Origin: SpSt-398 sp041752235 | GTDB lineage: Bacteria > Bacteroidota > Bacteroidia > Chitinophagales > Chitinophagaceae | Length of the DNA: 64,000 bases | Direction of reading: 5' to 3' | Assembly (NCBI GenBank): GCA_041752235.1 | Contig: JBGSHM010000028.1 | Coordinates: 12,953-76,952, forward strand | Part shown: positions 44,489 through 53,590 of the stretch, one piece after another | Layout of the letters: each line of letters opens with the position of its first letter | Numbering within the stretch: the first letter of the stretch is position 1 | Program-made: the position numbers and the translations under genes | Notes under the pieces: model-generated | Told to the model about the DNA's origin: nothing | Database searches by the model: none | The model's input: the letters and a program-made list of their open reading frames with translations, nothing else

Positions 44489-45781
44489 TCATTTCTTCAT
44501 CTTATAATAATCCGGCGGAAATCCATTGATGTTTCGCCACAGTTCATACCAAACGGGTACATCTTTCAGCAAGGCGATACCTTGTGCACCGGCTCCGATC
44601 TTGAGTTCCCTGGGCCAGGGTTTATCTTCGGGGTCTTCTTTCACCAGTACCCTGAACCGGCCATTGGCGCTTACATTGCTTTCCACGGCTACGATCTCTC
44701 CGCCAAATGTTCCGGAGGAAGCACTTGGCCAACCACTGAATACAATGGCCGGAAACCCATCAAACAGAAATCGTACTTTCTGTCCCGGTGCAAGAAGGGG
44801 AAGATCGAGGGGTTGAACAAACATTTCTACGGCATAGGAGATCTGATCGGGAACGATCTCGGCGATCATGTCTCCGTCTTTCATAAATTCCCCAATACCT
44901 GCTTTCTGGGCTTTGACGATCTGGCCACTTTGCGGAGCCAGGATATAATACATCCCATTACGGATGGAATAATTAGCATACAGATTTTGGAGTTTGGCGA
45001 TCTCAGCCTGCCCCCCGGCAATCTGTGTCAGTGATTGAAATTGCTCACCCTGTGCCTTGGCCACTTTTTCCGCATTTTCCTGTTCCAAGGCATTCATTTC
45101 AATACGGGTAATGGTGATCTCTTGTTTTGTATTGGCCAGTTTATTCTCGGCACTGATCTTCTTGGCCAGTGCATTTTGGTAGAGTTGATTTCTGGTTTCC
45201 AATTGAGTCAGCGAAACAAGGCCGCTATCGTACATTTTTTTCTGGCGATTGAATTGAATACTGCTGATCTGAAGATCGTTGTTGGCAGCCGCTGCTTCGG
45301 CACTATCGGCCTGTACCTTCAATTGTAACTGAAGAAGTTTGTTACTTAGCTGATCCAATTTCAAGGTCAAGCCATTGTTGATGGCGCCGATCTGTTGCTG
45401 GGTGGCAGCTACTTTGTCTTTATAATATTCCACCGACATTTCCTTCCCGGTCAATTGCTCCTTGGTGCGGTTCAATAATTGGGGGTCAAGGTAATCGGCT
45501 TTTACCTCGGTGAGTTGAATCAACGTATCACCGGTTTTTACATAATCGCCTTCCTTAATGTACCATTTAATAACGCGGCCGCCAATGATGGTATTCACCT
45601 GCTGCTGACGTTGGTTTTGGTATAAAGTGGTTACCTGTCCCTTGGCGCGGATGTTCTGTGTCCAGGGTAAAAAAAGGAAGAGGACAAAAATGCCCATGCA
45701 AACAAGAAACCAGGTCCTTACCCGGCTTTGCCGGTTGTGGAGGTAAATATGTTCGTAGGATCGTATAGAACTTGTTGTCAT
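44489..45781 (-). CDS. HlyD-family periplasmic adaptor
   Basis: About 430 residues from the ATG at 45781; the frame opening at 45823 overlaps the ABC gene. One N-terminal membrane segment (TWFLVCMGIFVLFLFLPW), lipoyl halves (GGRVIKWYIKEGDYVKTGDTLIQL and YYILAPQSGQIVKAQKAGIGEFMKDGD), a long coiled coil between them and a beta-barrel part (MFVQPLDLPLLAPGQKVRFLFDGFPA). Bridges the ABC transporter and TolC in a type I-like export machine. Confidence 0.9.
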   Translation of the reverse strand: MTTSSIRSYEHIYLHNRQSRVRTWFLVCMGIFVLFLFLPWTQNIRAKGQVTTLYQNQRQQQVNTIIGGRVIKWYIKEGDYVKTGDTLIQLTEVKADYLDPQLLNRTKEQLTGKEMSVEYYKDKVAATQQQIGAINNGLTLKLDQLSNKLLQLQLKVQADSAEAAAANNDLQISSIQFNRQKKMYDSGLVSLTQLETRNQLYQNALAKKISAENKLANTKQEITITRIEMNALEQENAEKVAKAQGEQFQSLTQIAGGQAEIAKLQNLYANYSIRNGMYYILAPQSGQIVKAQKAGIGEFMKDGDMIAEIVPDQISYAVEMFVQPLDLPLLAPGQKVRFLFDGFPAIVFSGWPSASSGTFGGEIVAVESNVSANGRFRVLVKEDPEDKPWPRELKIGAGAQGIALLKDVPVWYELWRNINGFPPDYYKMKK

Positions 45782-45797
45782 TTTTGTTGGTTGTAGT

Positions 45798-47456
45798 TTA
45801 TTGAATGGTTTGTATCCGTCCATCTTCCAGGTGAATGATCTTGGTACACTGGGAAATAAAATGATTATCGTTGTTCACAACTACAACAGTTGTGTCTTTT
45901 AATCCCAATAAAAGATCCATCACCTGCATGCGATATACCTCTGCCATATTATTCCAGGGATCTTCCAACAGCAGGAGTCGGGGATTGGAAGCCAGTGCAC
46001 GCACCAGTAGAATTTTATGAATGACATTTCTTGCCAGCCGGTTACCCGTGGGATCAAGCGGGGTGTCGTACCCTTCTTTTAACCCATTGATGAATTCACT
46101 CAATCCAGTTCGGTTGGCCAGGTCAACGATGTATTCCTTTTTGATGGACTCATTACCCAGGGTGATGTTTTCCCAGATCGTTCCCTGAAAAATATCCTGT
46201 TGGTTTAATAGAATCCCGGTTTGTGCCCGAATGGATGCGAGTTCATAGTTTCCCAGGGGGATATCATCCAGCAGGATGGCACCTGCGAAATCGGTATAGA
46301 CACCGGTCATCAACCGAAGCAGCGTCGATTTCCCGCTGCTTTCCTTTCCGGTGATGCTGATCTTTTCACCTGGTTGAATGAGCAGGTCAATCTCATTCAG
46401 AATATTTTTTTGTGGGGAAAAACCAAAGGAAACCCCTTGCATTTCCAATTTCAAACCTTTGCCATTGGCGGGTAATTCCAGGGTGCCGTTATCCTCCACC
46501 GGTTTATCAGTGAGTTTGGCCACTTTTTCTACAGAGGTAAGCGTGTCATAGACCGTACCCAGGTTCATGATCAGTTTTTCCACAGAGTTCAAAACAAGCA
46601 GGATCACGATCTCGGCCGCAATGAATTGTCCAATGGTCAGTTGCTGATTGATCATCAGCATGGTGCCCACAATCAGCATAGCGGCCGTGATCACCGTTTT
46701 AAAGATCACCAGCACATGGTATTGAAAAAGCAGGATACGAAAGTGTTTATTCTTTGAATCCAGATAACCGATCACATATTCATCGGTCTTCTTCAGGTGC
46801 ATATCATTCTTACGGGCGAGTTTCATCGATTTGATCACCCGGGCGATCTCTTCCAGCCAGCCGGCTACTTTATACTTGTACGAGCTTTCATTTAAACTGG
46901 TTTCCAATCCTGAACTTCCGGTATAGCGAAGAATGAGCCAGAGCACGAGTACCAGGATCGATCCAAACAGAATAAAGGCAGGGTGATAGAAGGAAAGAAG
47001 GATCAATCCAAAAAGGATCTGGATCGTGGCGGTGGGAATATCCAACAGGATCTTCGATAGGCTTTTTTGTAAAACAGGTACCTCAAAGAATCGGTTGACC
47101 AGCTCAGGCAGGTAGACCGCATCATTTTTTTTCAGGTCAAGTCTTGGGATATGTGTAGCAAAAGCAAAGGCATAGCGCACAAAGATCTTTTGCTGGATCT
47201 TTTCAATGATCTTCATTTGGTTGACCTGCATGAGACCAACTGCCAATACACCGACAACTACCAGGGCGATCAGGATAACCAGTGAGGCGCGCATGGAGGC
47301 ACCCAATACATAGCTGATGATGGCCTGAATTCCCAACGGCAGGGAAAGCTGGATAAGGCCATTGAGGACTGCATAAAGGTAGATGGCCGTAATCTCTTTA
47401 CGTTCCAGTTTGACCAGGTTCAATATCCTGGCCACCGGGTTCATTTTCGGGGGCAT
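45798..47456 (-). CDS. ABC exporter (fused permease-ATPase) with degenerate signature motif
   Basis: 552 residues. Membrane domain with about six segments (residues 20-300) and nucleotide-binding domain about 335-552. Walker A is intact (GKESSGKST) and Walker B reads RLLLLEDPW, but the LSGGQ signature position reads LARNVIHKILL and the switch region VVVVNNDNHF lacks the normal -TH- H-loop spacing. No N-terminal C39 peptidase domain. With HlyD and TolC it forms a tripartite exporter of an unknown substrate. The unusual signature may be characteristic of a Bacteroidota subfamily. Confidence 0.85.
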   Translation of the reverse strand: MPPKMNPVARILNLVKLERKEITAIYLYAVLNGLIQLSLPLGIQAIISYVLGASMRASLVILIALVVVGVLAVGLMQVNQMKIIEKIQQKIFVRYAFAFATHIPRLDLKKNDAVYLPELVNRFFEVPVLQKSLSKILLDIPTATIQILFGLILLSFYHPAFILFGSILVLVLWLILRYTGSSGLETSLNESSYKYKVAGWLEEIARVIKSMKLARKNDMHLKKTDEYVIGYLDSKNKHFRILLFQYHVLVIFKTVITAAMLIVGTMLMINQQLTIGQFIAAEIVILLVLNSVEKLIMNLGTVYDTLTSVEKVAKLTDKPVEDNGTLELPANGKGLKLEMQGVSFGFSPQKNILNEIDLLIQPGEKISITGKESSGKSTLLRLMTGVYTDFAGAILLDDIPLGNYELASIRAQTGILLNQQDIFQGTIWENITLGNESIKKEYIVDLANRTGLSEFINGLKEGYDTPLDPTGNRLARNVIHKILLVRALASNPRLLLLEDPWNNMAEVYRMQVMDLLLGLKDTTVVVVNNDNHFISQCTKIIHLEDGRIQTIQ

Positions 47457-47524
47457 ACTATTATTTTAAGGGAAAAAATAAGGATGGTTATACCATCGGG
47501 TCAACAGGGCATGGGCCCGGAGCT

Positions 47525-47815
47525 TTACACCTGGTTGGGAGGGGGTGTATTTTTTTCTAAAAAAGGGGTAAGATGTAACAAGCCTATTTCCAGGGAAACG
47601 GAGGTTTTTCTCTTGGTTTCAAAAACGGGACTTGAAAGAAGGGCCAGCAGGTCCTTTTTTTCCTTTTTCTCATCGATCGAACTGCCTTTGTCGTTGTTCT
47701 TCTCTTCGTCGATATTGAAAATCAACGTTTTATCTACATCCATGATTGAAAACGCCAGCGGAATGACTTGGACGGTGGTAAAGATGAGCAGTAGGAAAAG
47801 GGCGATCTTTTTCAT
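47525..47815 (-). CDS. Small exported protein ending NTPPPNQV
   Basis: 96 residues: signal peptide (IALFLLLIFTTVQVIPLAFS), a Lys/Asp/Glu-rich linker (IDEEKNNDKGSSIDEKKEKK), a short beta-like segment (VSLEIGLLHLTPFLEK) and the end TPPPNQV. Perfect -7 element TATTTTTG ten nt upstream. Encoded 68 nt upstream of the ABC/HlyD/TolC operon and in the same direction, so it may be its first gene. Resembles the His-rich protein at 40105 in layout. Function unknown. Confidence 0.65.
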   Translation of the reverse strand: MKKIALFLLLIFTTVQVIPLAFSIMDVDKTLIFNIDEEKNNDKGSSIDEKKEKKDLLALLSSPVFETKRKTSVSLEIGLLHLTPFLEKNTPPPNQV

Positions 47816-47824
47816 GGTTCAGGA

Positions 47825-47832
47825 CAAAAATA
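47825..47832 (-). promoter_or_regulatory. Promoter -7 element TATTTTTG for the small exported protein
   Basis: Perfect TAnnTTTG on the minus strand, so close to the ATG (47815) that the leader would be only a few nt. Confidence 0.5.
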
Positions 47833-47897
47833 ACAAGGGACGGGAAGAAAGGTTGGGTGTGGGGTAGATTCTGTGCCAAAAATTAACGTCTTTTTTA

Positions 47898-49802
47898 CTA
47901 CTCTCCTGAAAAGGCTACTCCGATCCTTCTTTCTTTCAATTTCTCGGCAATTTCCGGAAGAATGGCCGGGTCGTCGATCGTGGATGGGATGGAGAAGGGT
48001 TGTCCATCTGCAATATGTCGGATGGTTTTGCGTAATATTTTTCCGCTACGGGTTTTAGGCAAACGCTTTACAATTGCCGCATTTCTGAAATAGGCGACGG
48101 CGCCAATTTTCTCGCGAATCAAGGCGATTAGTTCCTCTTCCAGTAAAGATTCTTTCATGTCTTTCCCATCCTTCAGCACCACCAGGGCTACAGGTCGTTG
48201 ACCCCGCAGTTCATCCGCGATACCCATAACTGCGCATTCAGCGATTACAGGATGGGTGGCCACTAATTCTTCCATTTCGCCCGTGCTTAGCCGGTGTCCG
48301 CTTACATTGATCACATCGTCAACTCTTCCCATGATATAGCAATACCCATCCTCATCCATGTATCCGCCATCTCCGGTTTGATAATATCCTGGAAAATGTT
48401 GCAGATAACCGGCAATAAAACGATCGTCATTATTCCAAAGTGTGGGCAGGCATCCGGGAGGCAAGGGGAGTTTAACTGCAATAAAACCTTCTTTCCCTTT
48501 TCCTAATTCTTCGCCGTCATCGGAAATGATATGGACTTCATATCCGCAAACGGGAAGTCCTGCGGAACCTGCCTTGGCAGGAAGTGGTTCTACTCCCATC
48601 ATGATCCCCACCATGGGCCAACCGGTCTCTGTTTGCCACCAATGGTCAATCACCGGTTTTTGCAAAAGCTCCTTAATCCAATGATAGGTAGCTGGATCGC
48701 AACGTTCACCCGCGAGGAAGAGATGCTGAAGCGAAGAAAGGTCATATTTTTTGATCAAGTCACCTTCGTGGTCTTCTTTCCGGATGGCGCGAATGGCCGT
48801 AGGCGCAGTGAACAATACATTCACCCGATGTTCCTCGATCACACGCCAAAAGGCTCCTGCATCAGGGGTGCGGATAGGTTTTCCTTCATATAGTATGGTG
48901 GTACAACCTTGAAGCAAGGGGCCATAAACAATATAGCTATGTCCTACTACCCAACCCACATCACTGGCAGCCCAGTACACATCACCGGGTTTGGTATTGT
49001 AAAAATGGTCCATGCTGAATTTGAGCGCTGTGGCATATCCTCCATGGTCACGGATAATGCCTTTGGGCTTTCCGGTGGTGCCCGAGGTATAGAGGATATA
49101 GAGCGGATCAGTTGATAAAACAGGCACGGGGTCGGCCTGTTTTTCACCGATCAATTCATTAAAGTCGATTTCAAAGGGAGGTTCCAGTTGGTCGTCACTA
49201 CCTGGCCGTTCAAATACAATTTTGTACTGCGGTTTATGCGTGGCTTCCACGATCGCTTTATCCACCAGAGGTTTGTAATGAATGAATTTGTCAAATTCGA
49301 TGCCATAGCTGGCGGTAATGATGGCTTTAGGATGAGCATCATCTATTCTCATGGCGAGTTCGTGAGGTGCAAAACCACCAAATACTACGGAGTGAATGGC
49401 CCCAATTCGCGCACAGGCCAACATTGAAACCACCGCTTCGGGTATCATGGGCATATAAATAATCACCGTGTCGCCCTTGGCAACACCGAGGGATTGCAAA
49501 CCCGCTGCGAATTTGGCAACATAAACTTTCAGTTCGGAATAAGTGTACGATTTTTTTGTTTTTGCCACAGGGGAATCATATACCAGGGCCAATTGATCGC
49601 CCCGACCCTGATTGATCTGATCATCCAGGCACAAATGCGCCATATTGATCTCGCCGTCACTAAACCAGCGATAAAAACCCTTTTCATTCTGTGAAAGAAT
49701 ATTGGTCGGGGCCTTATACCAATGAAGCTCGGCTGCCTGACGCTGCCAGAAAGCCTCTTTGTTTTCTATACTATCCTGATAAAGTGAACGGTATTTTTCC
49801 AT
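47898..49802 (-). CDS. prpE: AMP-forming acyl-CoA synthetase, propionyl-CoA synthetase type
   Basis: 634 residues from the ATG at 49802; a longer frame to 49922 overlaps the receiver gene stop and has no similarity. P-loop YTSGTTGKPKG, then IIRDHGGYATAL as in PrpE proteins (Acs has VHSCGGY), GWVVGHSYIVYGPLL, DHWWQTETGWP and the catalytic, acetylatable Lys in PKTRSGKILRK. Activates propionate, or other short acids, to the CoA thioester. Last gene of the kinase/receiver group on this strand; the other synthetase is at 57217. Confidence 0.88.
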   Translation of the reverse strand: MEKYRSLYQDSIENKEAFWQRQAAELHWYKAPTNILSQNEKGFYRWFSDGEINMAHLCLDDQINQGRGDQLALVYDSPVAKTKKSYTYSELKVYVAKFAAGLQSLGVAKGDTVIIYMPMIPEAVVSMLACARIGAIHSVVFGGFAPHELAMRIDDAHPKAIITASYGIEFDKFIHYKPLVDKAIVEATHKPQYKIVFERPGSDDQLEPPFEIDFNELIGEKQADPVPVLSTDPLYILYTSGTTGKPKGIIRDHGGYATALKFSMDHFYNTKPGDVYWAASDVGWVVGHSYIVYGPLLQGCTTILYEGKPIRTPDAGAFWRVIEEHRVNVLFTAPTAIRAIRKEDHEGDLIKKYDLSSLQHLFLAGERCDPATYHWIKELLQKPVIDHWWQTETGWPMVGIMMGVEPLPAKAGSAGLPVCGYEVHIISDDGEELGKGKEGFIAVKLPLPPGCLPTLWNNDDRFIAGYLQHFPGYYQTGDGGYMDEDGYCYIMGRVDDVINVSGHRLSTGEMEELVATHPVIAECAVMGIADELRGQRPVALVVLKDGKDMKESLLEEELIALIREKIGAVAYFRNAAIVKRLPKTRSGKILRKTIRHIADGQPFSIPSTIDDPAILPEIAEKLKERRIGVAFSGE

Positions 49803-49922
49803 GGTGCAAATCGTATGAAACAAGTTACACCCGAATGAAAAGAGAAGAAAGGGAAGTATACCAAATAACCAGGAAATTTGTTTTCTGCGTTTCCCCAGAA
49901 CCTGGTTGCTTATACCTAGCAC

Positions 49923-50294
49923 TTAGCCCAACAATTCCTGCACCTGTTTGAGTAATTGTCTTGTGCTAAAGGGTTTGGTGATATAGAGGGAGGCACCAAG
50001 GTCATATCCTTTTTGAATATCCGACTCTTTGGATTTGGCGCTCATGAAGACCACTTTGGCATCCTTGAGTTTCTTGTGGCTTTTGATATGTTTACAGATG
50101 GCGTATCCATCCACATCGGGCATCATGATATCGAGTAATACGACTTGGGGAACCTGCTTTTCCACGATATCTAGGGCTTCAGTACCATTCCGGGCAACCA
50201 TGACATCAAACCCATGTTTTTTCAATAAAAATTCCAGGGACATCAGAATGTATGGATCATCATCGACCACCAGTATTTTTTTATTTTCACTCAC
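49923..50294 (-). CDS. Stand-alone response regulator receiver
   Basis: 123 residues, a single receiver domain with DDD acidic pocket (10-13), phospho-acceptor Asp55 in VVLLDIMMPD, MSAKS and Lys106 in ITKPF. No output domain, so it must act by protein contact or in a phosphorelay. Starts 18 nt after the symporter-kinase gene, its probable kinase, and precedes the propionyl-CoA synthetase gene. Confidence 0.93.
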   Translation of the reverse strand: MSENKKILVVDDDPYILMSLEFLLKKHGFDVMVARNGTEALDIVEKQVPQVVLLDIMMPDVDGYAICKHIKSHKKLKDAKVVFMSAKSKESDIQKGYDLGASLYITKPFSTRQLLKQVQELLG

Positions 50295-50312
50295 ATTTCA
50301 GGCTTAATATTA

Positions 50313-53018
50313 TTATTCGATCGGGAGTGTAAAGATAAAGCGCGAACCTTTATCCTCTGCACTTTCCACACCGATTTTCCCATGGTGCATTTCCACTATT
50401 TTTTTACAAATAGCCAAACCCAAGCCTGATCCCTGTGGTTTTTTTAAGGTCTGGTTTCGAGCCTGGAAGAATTTATCAAAAATGAGTTCATGCAATTCGG
50501 CGGGAATGCCCTTACCATTGTCTTCTACCCAAACCTGCCATTCATCATGGTTGCTGTGAACAGATATCTTTATTTCGCCGGTTTTTTCATCCACAAACTT
50601 AATGGCATTGGAAAGTAAATTATACATCACTTGTTGGATAAGATCGGCATCACAACGAACCAGGATCATGGAATCCGGTATTTGTTTTTGGATCGCCACT
50701 TTTTTTTCAGTGGCCAGGGGCTGTATAGAGCGTATGCTATCTTCGATCAGGACATTTAGCATCACATTTGACAAATCCAGTTTCTGTCGGCCGCTTTCAT
50801 AACGCTCCAAATTGAGTACCTGGGTAATCAGATGGCTTAGTCGCTCGGTTTCCCGAATGATGCCTGACAGGAATTGCTGTCTTTCCTCTTCTTCCATTTC
50901 CATATGGTCATGCAGTATCTCTGCCATGGCCCGTATGGAAGTGAGTGGTGTGCGAAGTTCATGGGTGACCGTATACAAAAATTCATCCTTCATCATATCC
51001 ATGTCTTTTAGCTGCTCATTGACAAGAGTCAATTGTTCGGTGGCTTTTTGCAATTCAGAAGATTTCCTACGTAACTCCTTATTAAGCTCCATCATCTGCT
51101 GTGATTCGCGAAGAATATGCAACACTTCGTTGATCTTTAGTTCTTCCTCCTTGGTTACGCTGCTTACCATGATACGGGCGGAAGCGGAGCCGATCACACC
51201 ACTGAGTACCTTTTCGGCAAATGCGACCAGTCTGGGATCTGCCTTTTTTGACTCCATTGGAATTTTGTGACGTTGGGCATAGTTGACCAGGATTTTGTCG
51301 GCCCGTTCATCTCCCAAAAAGTTTCGTAACAGTGAATTCAGGTCGGGCAGGTATGCCGTTCCCTTCCAGATCACACTATTGTCTGATTCGGCTGAATGGC
51401 GAAATATATCGACAAAGATTTCTCCCTGATAGATCTCGCGTGCGGATTTTTGGCTGTTGAGTGATACAGATACAAAGACGATTATATTGAACAACATGCT
51501 CCAGAAAAAGCAATGTGTTACAATGTCCATGCCTTCCATACCAAAAAGGGAATGTGGTTTGAGCCAGGAAATTGCGAATAATCCATTTTCAAGAATATCC
51601 TTGCTGATGATCCCCGCATTAGCCATGGAAGGAATTACGGCGGTAATGAACCAAATGACAAATCCAGTGACGATCCCGGCCATAGCTCCTTTTTGAGAGG
51701 CATGCTTCCAATAGATTCCTCCGATGACGCTTGGCGCCAGTTGTGCCACCGCAGCAAAGGATATCATTCCGATGGAGACCAGGGTGAAATGTTGAGCCAC
51801 CAGTTTGTCGTACAAATAGGCAAGGGCAATGATGAATAGAATACTAAAACGCCGGATGTTAAGGATCGTCCCTGTCATTTGCCGATCACCCCTTGTTTTA
51901 AAATTTTTGGTACTCAACAGCAGGGGAGTGGCGATATTATTACTCACCATTGTACTAATGGCGATCGTTTCCACGATGATCATACTGGTGGCTGCTGAAA
52001 AACCTCCAATGAAAATGAGAATACTCAACATCCCCGCGCCTTGTTGAAGGGGTAAGGCCAATACATAGGTATCTGCATTTACTCCGGCGCCAAGCAACAG
52101 TTTTCCACCAAAGGCAATGGGAAGGACAAAGATATTGATGAGTAATAGGTACAAGGGGAAAAGCCAGATGGCTTTTCGCACGTGATTCTCCTGCACATTT
52201 TCCACTACACCCAATTGAAACTGCCTGGGAAGAAGCAGGATGGCCAGCATGGACAGCAAAATATACCCCGACCATTGGGTATAGGATGTATTTCCTTCCA
52301 TTATAAAAAGCCGGGATAAGGAAAGGTCATTCCCCGCTTTGGAAAAGATATCGCCAAAGCCATTGAATACGCCATAGGTGACAAAAATTCCGGCAGCCAG
52401 GAAGGCCACCAGTTTGATAACTGATTCAAAGGCGATAGCGGCTACCAGTCCTTCGTGTTTTTCGGAAGCATCAATAGAACGGGTGCCAAATAAAATGATG
52501 AAAAAACTCAAAGCCAGCGAGAGATAGAGTGCTTTATCCTGCAGGATATTTCCAAGTCCCTTTGAATCGGCGGTGGTACCCGAAAGCACATCCATACTGA
52601 GCGAGATCGCTTTTAGTTGCAGGGCGATATAAGGAATAATACCGGCTACACAGAGCAATGTGACGGCTACCGCAAGGGAGAAATTCTTTCCGTACCGGGT
52701 AGAGATCAGGTCAGCGATGCTGTTAATGCGCTGGGTTTTACAAATTCGGATGATCTTACGCAAAACCGGCCAGAAGAGGGCCGCCATGATCGTAGGGCCA
52801 ATATATACAGAGAGAAAGATCAGTCCCTGTTTGGAGGCCTGCCCCACACTTCCATAATAGGTCCATGCAGTACAATACACAGCCAGAGAAAGCGCATATA
52901 CATAAGGATTGTTTATCAGGCTTTTTCCTTTCCGTTGCCGCCGCTCGGCATAATACGCGACCCCAAAGAGCAGGCAAAGGTAGCCAAGGGCGCTTATGAT
53001 GACAATCCAGTTGCTCAT
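50313..53018 (-). CDS. Sodium:solute symporter-histidine kinase fusion (CbrA-like)
   Basis: 901 residues. Residues about 1-530 form a solute:sodium symporter-like domain with some 13 membrane segments (YCTAWTYYGSVGQASKQGLIFLSVYIGP, FSAATSMIIVETIAISTMVSNN, APSVIGGIYWK). A coiled coil about 635-670 leads to the DHp helix with phospho-acceptor His686 (THELRTPL) and an HATPase domain with the N box (NLLSNAIKF), DNGKGIP and GSGLGLAI. Such fusions sense or transport a nutrient and signal. Overlaps the small membrane gene upstream (ATGA); receiver gene follows. Confidence 0.92.
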   Translation of the reverse strand: MSNWIVIISALGYLCLLFGVAYYAERRQRKGKSLINNPYVYALSLAVYCTAWTYYGSVGQASKQGLIFLSVYIGPTIMAALFWPVLRKIIRICKTQRINSIADLISTRYGKNFSLAVAVTLLCVAGIIPYIALQLKAISLSMDVLSGTTADSKGLGNILQDKALYLSLALSFFIILFGTRSIDASEKHEGLVAAIAFESVIKLVAFLAAGIFVTYGVFNGFGDIFSKAGNDLSLSRLFIMEGNTSYTQWSGYILLSMLAILLLPRQFQLGVVENVQENHVRKAIWLFPLYLLLINIFVLPIAFGGKLLLGAGVNADTYVLALPLQQGAGMLSILIFIGGFSAATSMIIVETIAISTMVSNNIATPLLLSTKNFKTRGDRQMTGTILNIRRFSILFIIALAYLYDKLVAQHFTLVSIGMISFAAVAQLAPSVIGGIYWKHASQKGAMAGIVTGFVIWFITAVIPSMANAGIISKDILENGLFAISWLKPHSLFGMEGMDIVTHCFFWSMLFNIIVFVSVSLNSQKSAREIYQGEIFVDIFRHSAESDNSVIWKGTAYLPDLNSLLRNFLGDERADKILVNYAQRHKIPMESKKADPRLVAFAEKVLSGVIGSASARIMVSSVTKEEELKINEVLHILRESQQMMELNKELRRKSSELQKATEQLTLVNEQLKDMDMMKDEFLYTVTHELRTPLTSIRAMAEILHDHMEMEEEERQQFLSGIIRETERLSHLITQVLNLERYESGRQKLDLSNVMLNVLIEDSIRSIQPLATEKKVAIQKQIPDSMILVRCDADLIQQVMYNLLSNAIKFVDEKTGEIKISVHSNHDEWQVWVEDNGKGIPAELHELIFDKFFQARNQTLKKPQGSGLGLAICKKIVEMHHGKIGVESAEDKGSRFIFTLPIE

Positions 53019-53230
53019 GCTTCTTTGCGGGGTTTATTTCCTCTTCTCTCCGCATTGCGATAGAGCAGGATGATGCCAAAGACCCAGGCCCCAAAAATGT
53101 AAATATAGGATACAGGTATTCCGCGAAAAGTGATGGGTTTATCGGCGAGGCTGATGAGGGGATAGGAAAATAGTGCCGTCAATAAAATGGCAAGAAAGAC
53201 AAACCGCTGTCGTTTGAGACGGTCGGGCAT
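53015..53230 (-). CDS. Small two-helix membrane protein, partner of the symporter-kinase
   Basis: 71 residues with two membrane segments (FVFLAILLTALFSYPLISL and VSYIYIFGAWVFGIILLY) and a basic C-terminus. Its stop overlaps the start of the symporter-kinase by ATGA, so the two are translated together. Layout resembles the small DUF485/DUF3311-like subunits encoded before solute:sodium symporters. Confidence 0.75.
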   Translation of the reverse strand: MPDRLKRQRFVFLAILLTALFSYPLISLADKPITFRGIPVSYIYIFGAWVFGIILLYRNAERRGNKPRKEA

Positions 53231-53266
53231 AGTGCGATTTTAGCCAAAAGATAAGTATAAAAAGGA

Positions 53267-53296
53267 AATAACCGCCATGACGGCATGGCGGTTATT
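53267..53296 (-). terminator. Intrinsic terminator of the MFS/DUF6814 operon
   Basis: AATAACCGCCATG / CATGGCGGTTATT, 13 bp with a 4-nt loop, followed on the minus strand by five T. Separates this operon from the kinase operon. Confidence 0.9.
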
Positions 53297-53308
53297 CCTG
53301 GCCCTGTA

Positions 53309-53566
53309 TCAGTCTTCCTTTATATGCAGGTGGTGTTCTTTGTCTTCATAGATGTCATACTCTCCTTTGATGGCATAATAGCCAAACACCAACAATCCTC
53401 CCACAATGATCGGGGTGAGGATAAAGGCATAAATGATGGCCGGGATTCTGTCCTCGGGTTTTGGGCTTTCAAATTTTGGAATGGCCTGAGAAACGATCAG
53501 GTAATAACCTGCGATCAATGCGAGGGCGATCCAAACAAGTCCCATATATTTTCTGATCTGGTTCAT
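53309..53566 (-). CDS. Small membrane protein, DUF6814-like
   Basis: 85 residues with two membrane segments (LVWIALALIAGYYLIVSQAI and IPAIIYAFILTPIIVGGLLVFGYYAI) and an acidic, His-containing tail (GEYDIYEDKEHHLHIKED). Matches the small proteins found next to MHS-type carriers in Bacteroidota. Encoded 24 nt after the carrier and probably a helper or regulator of it. Confidence 0.75.
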   Translation of the reverse strand: MNQIRKYMGLVWIALALIAGYYLIVSQAIPKFESPKPEDRIPAIIYAFILTPIIVGGLLVFGYYAIKGEYDIYEDKEHHLHIKED

Positions 53567-53590
53567 AAATTTCGTTTGATAGGTGAAAAA

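Noticed and set aside
49803..49922. N-terminal extension of the propionyl-CoA synthetase with a membrane-like leader
   Set aside because: The extension reaches the receiver stop codon, has no counterpart in the family, and an ATG at 49802 gives the normal length.
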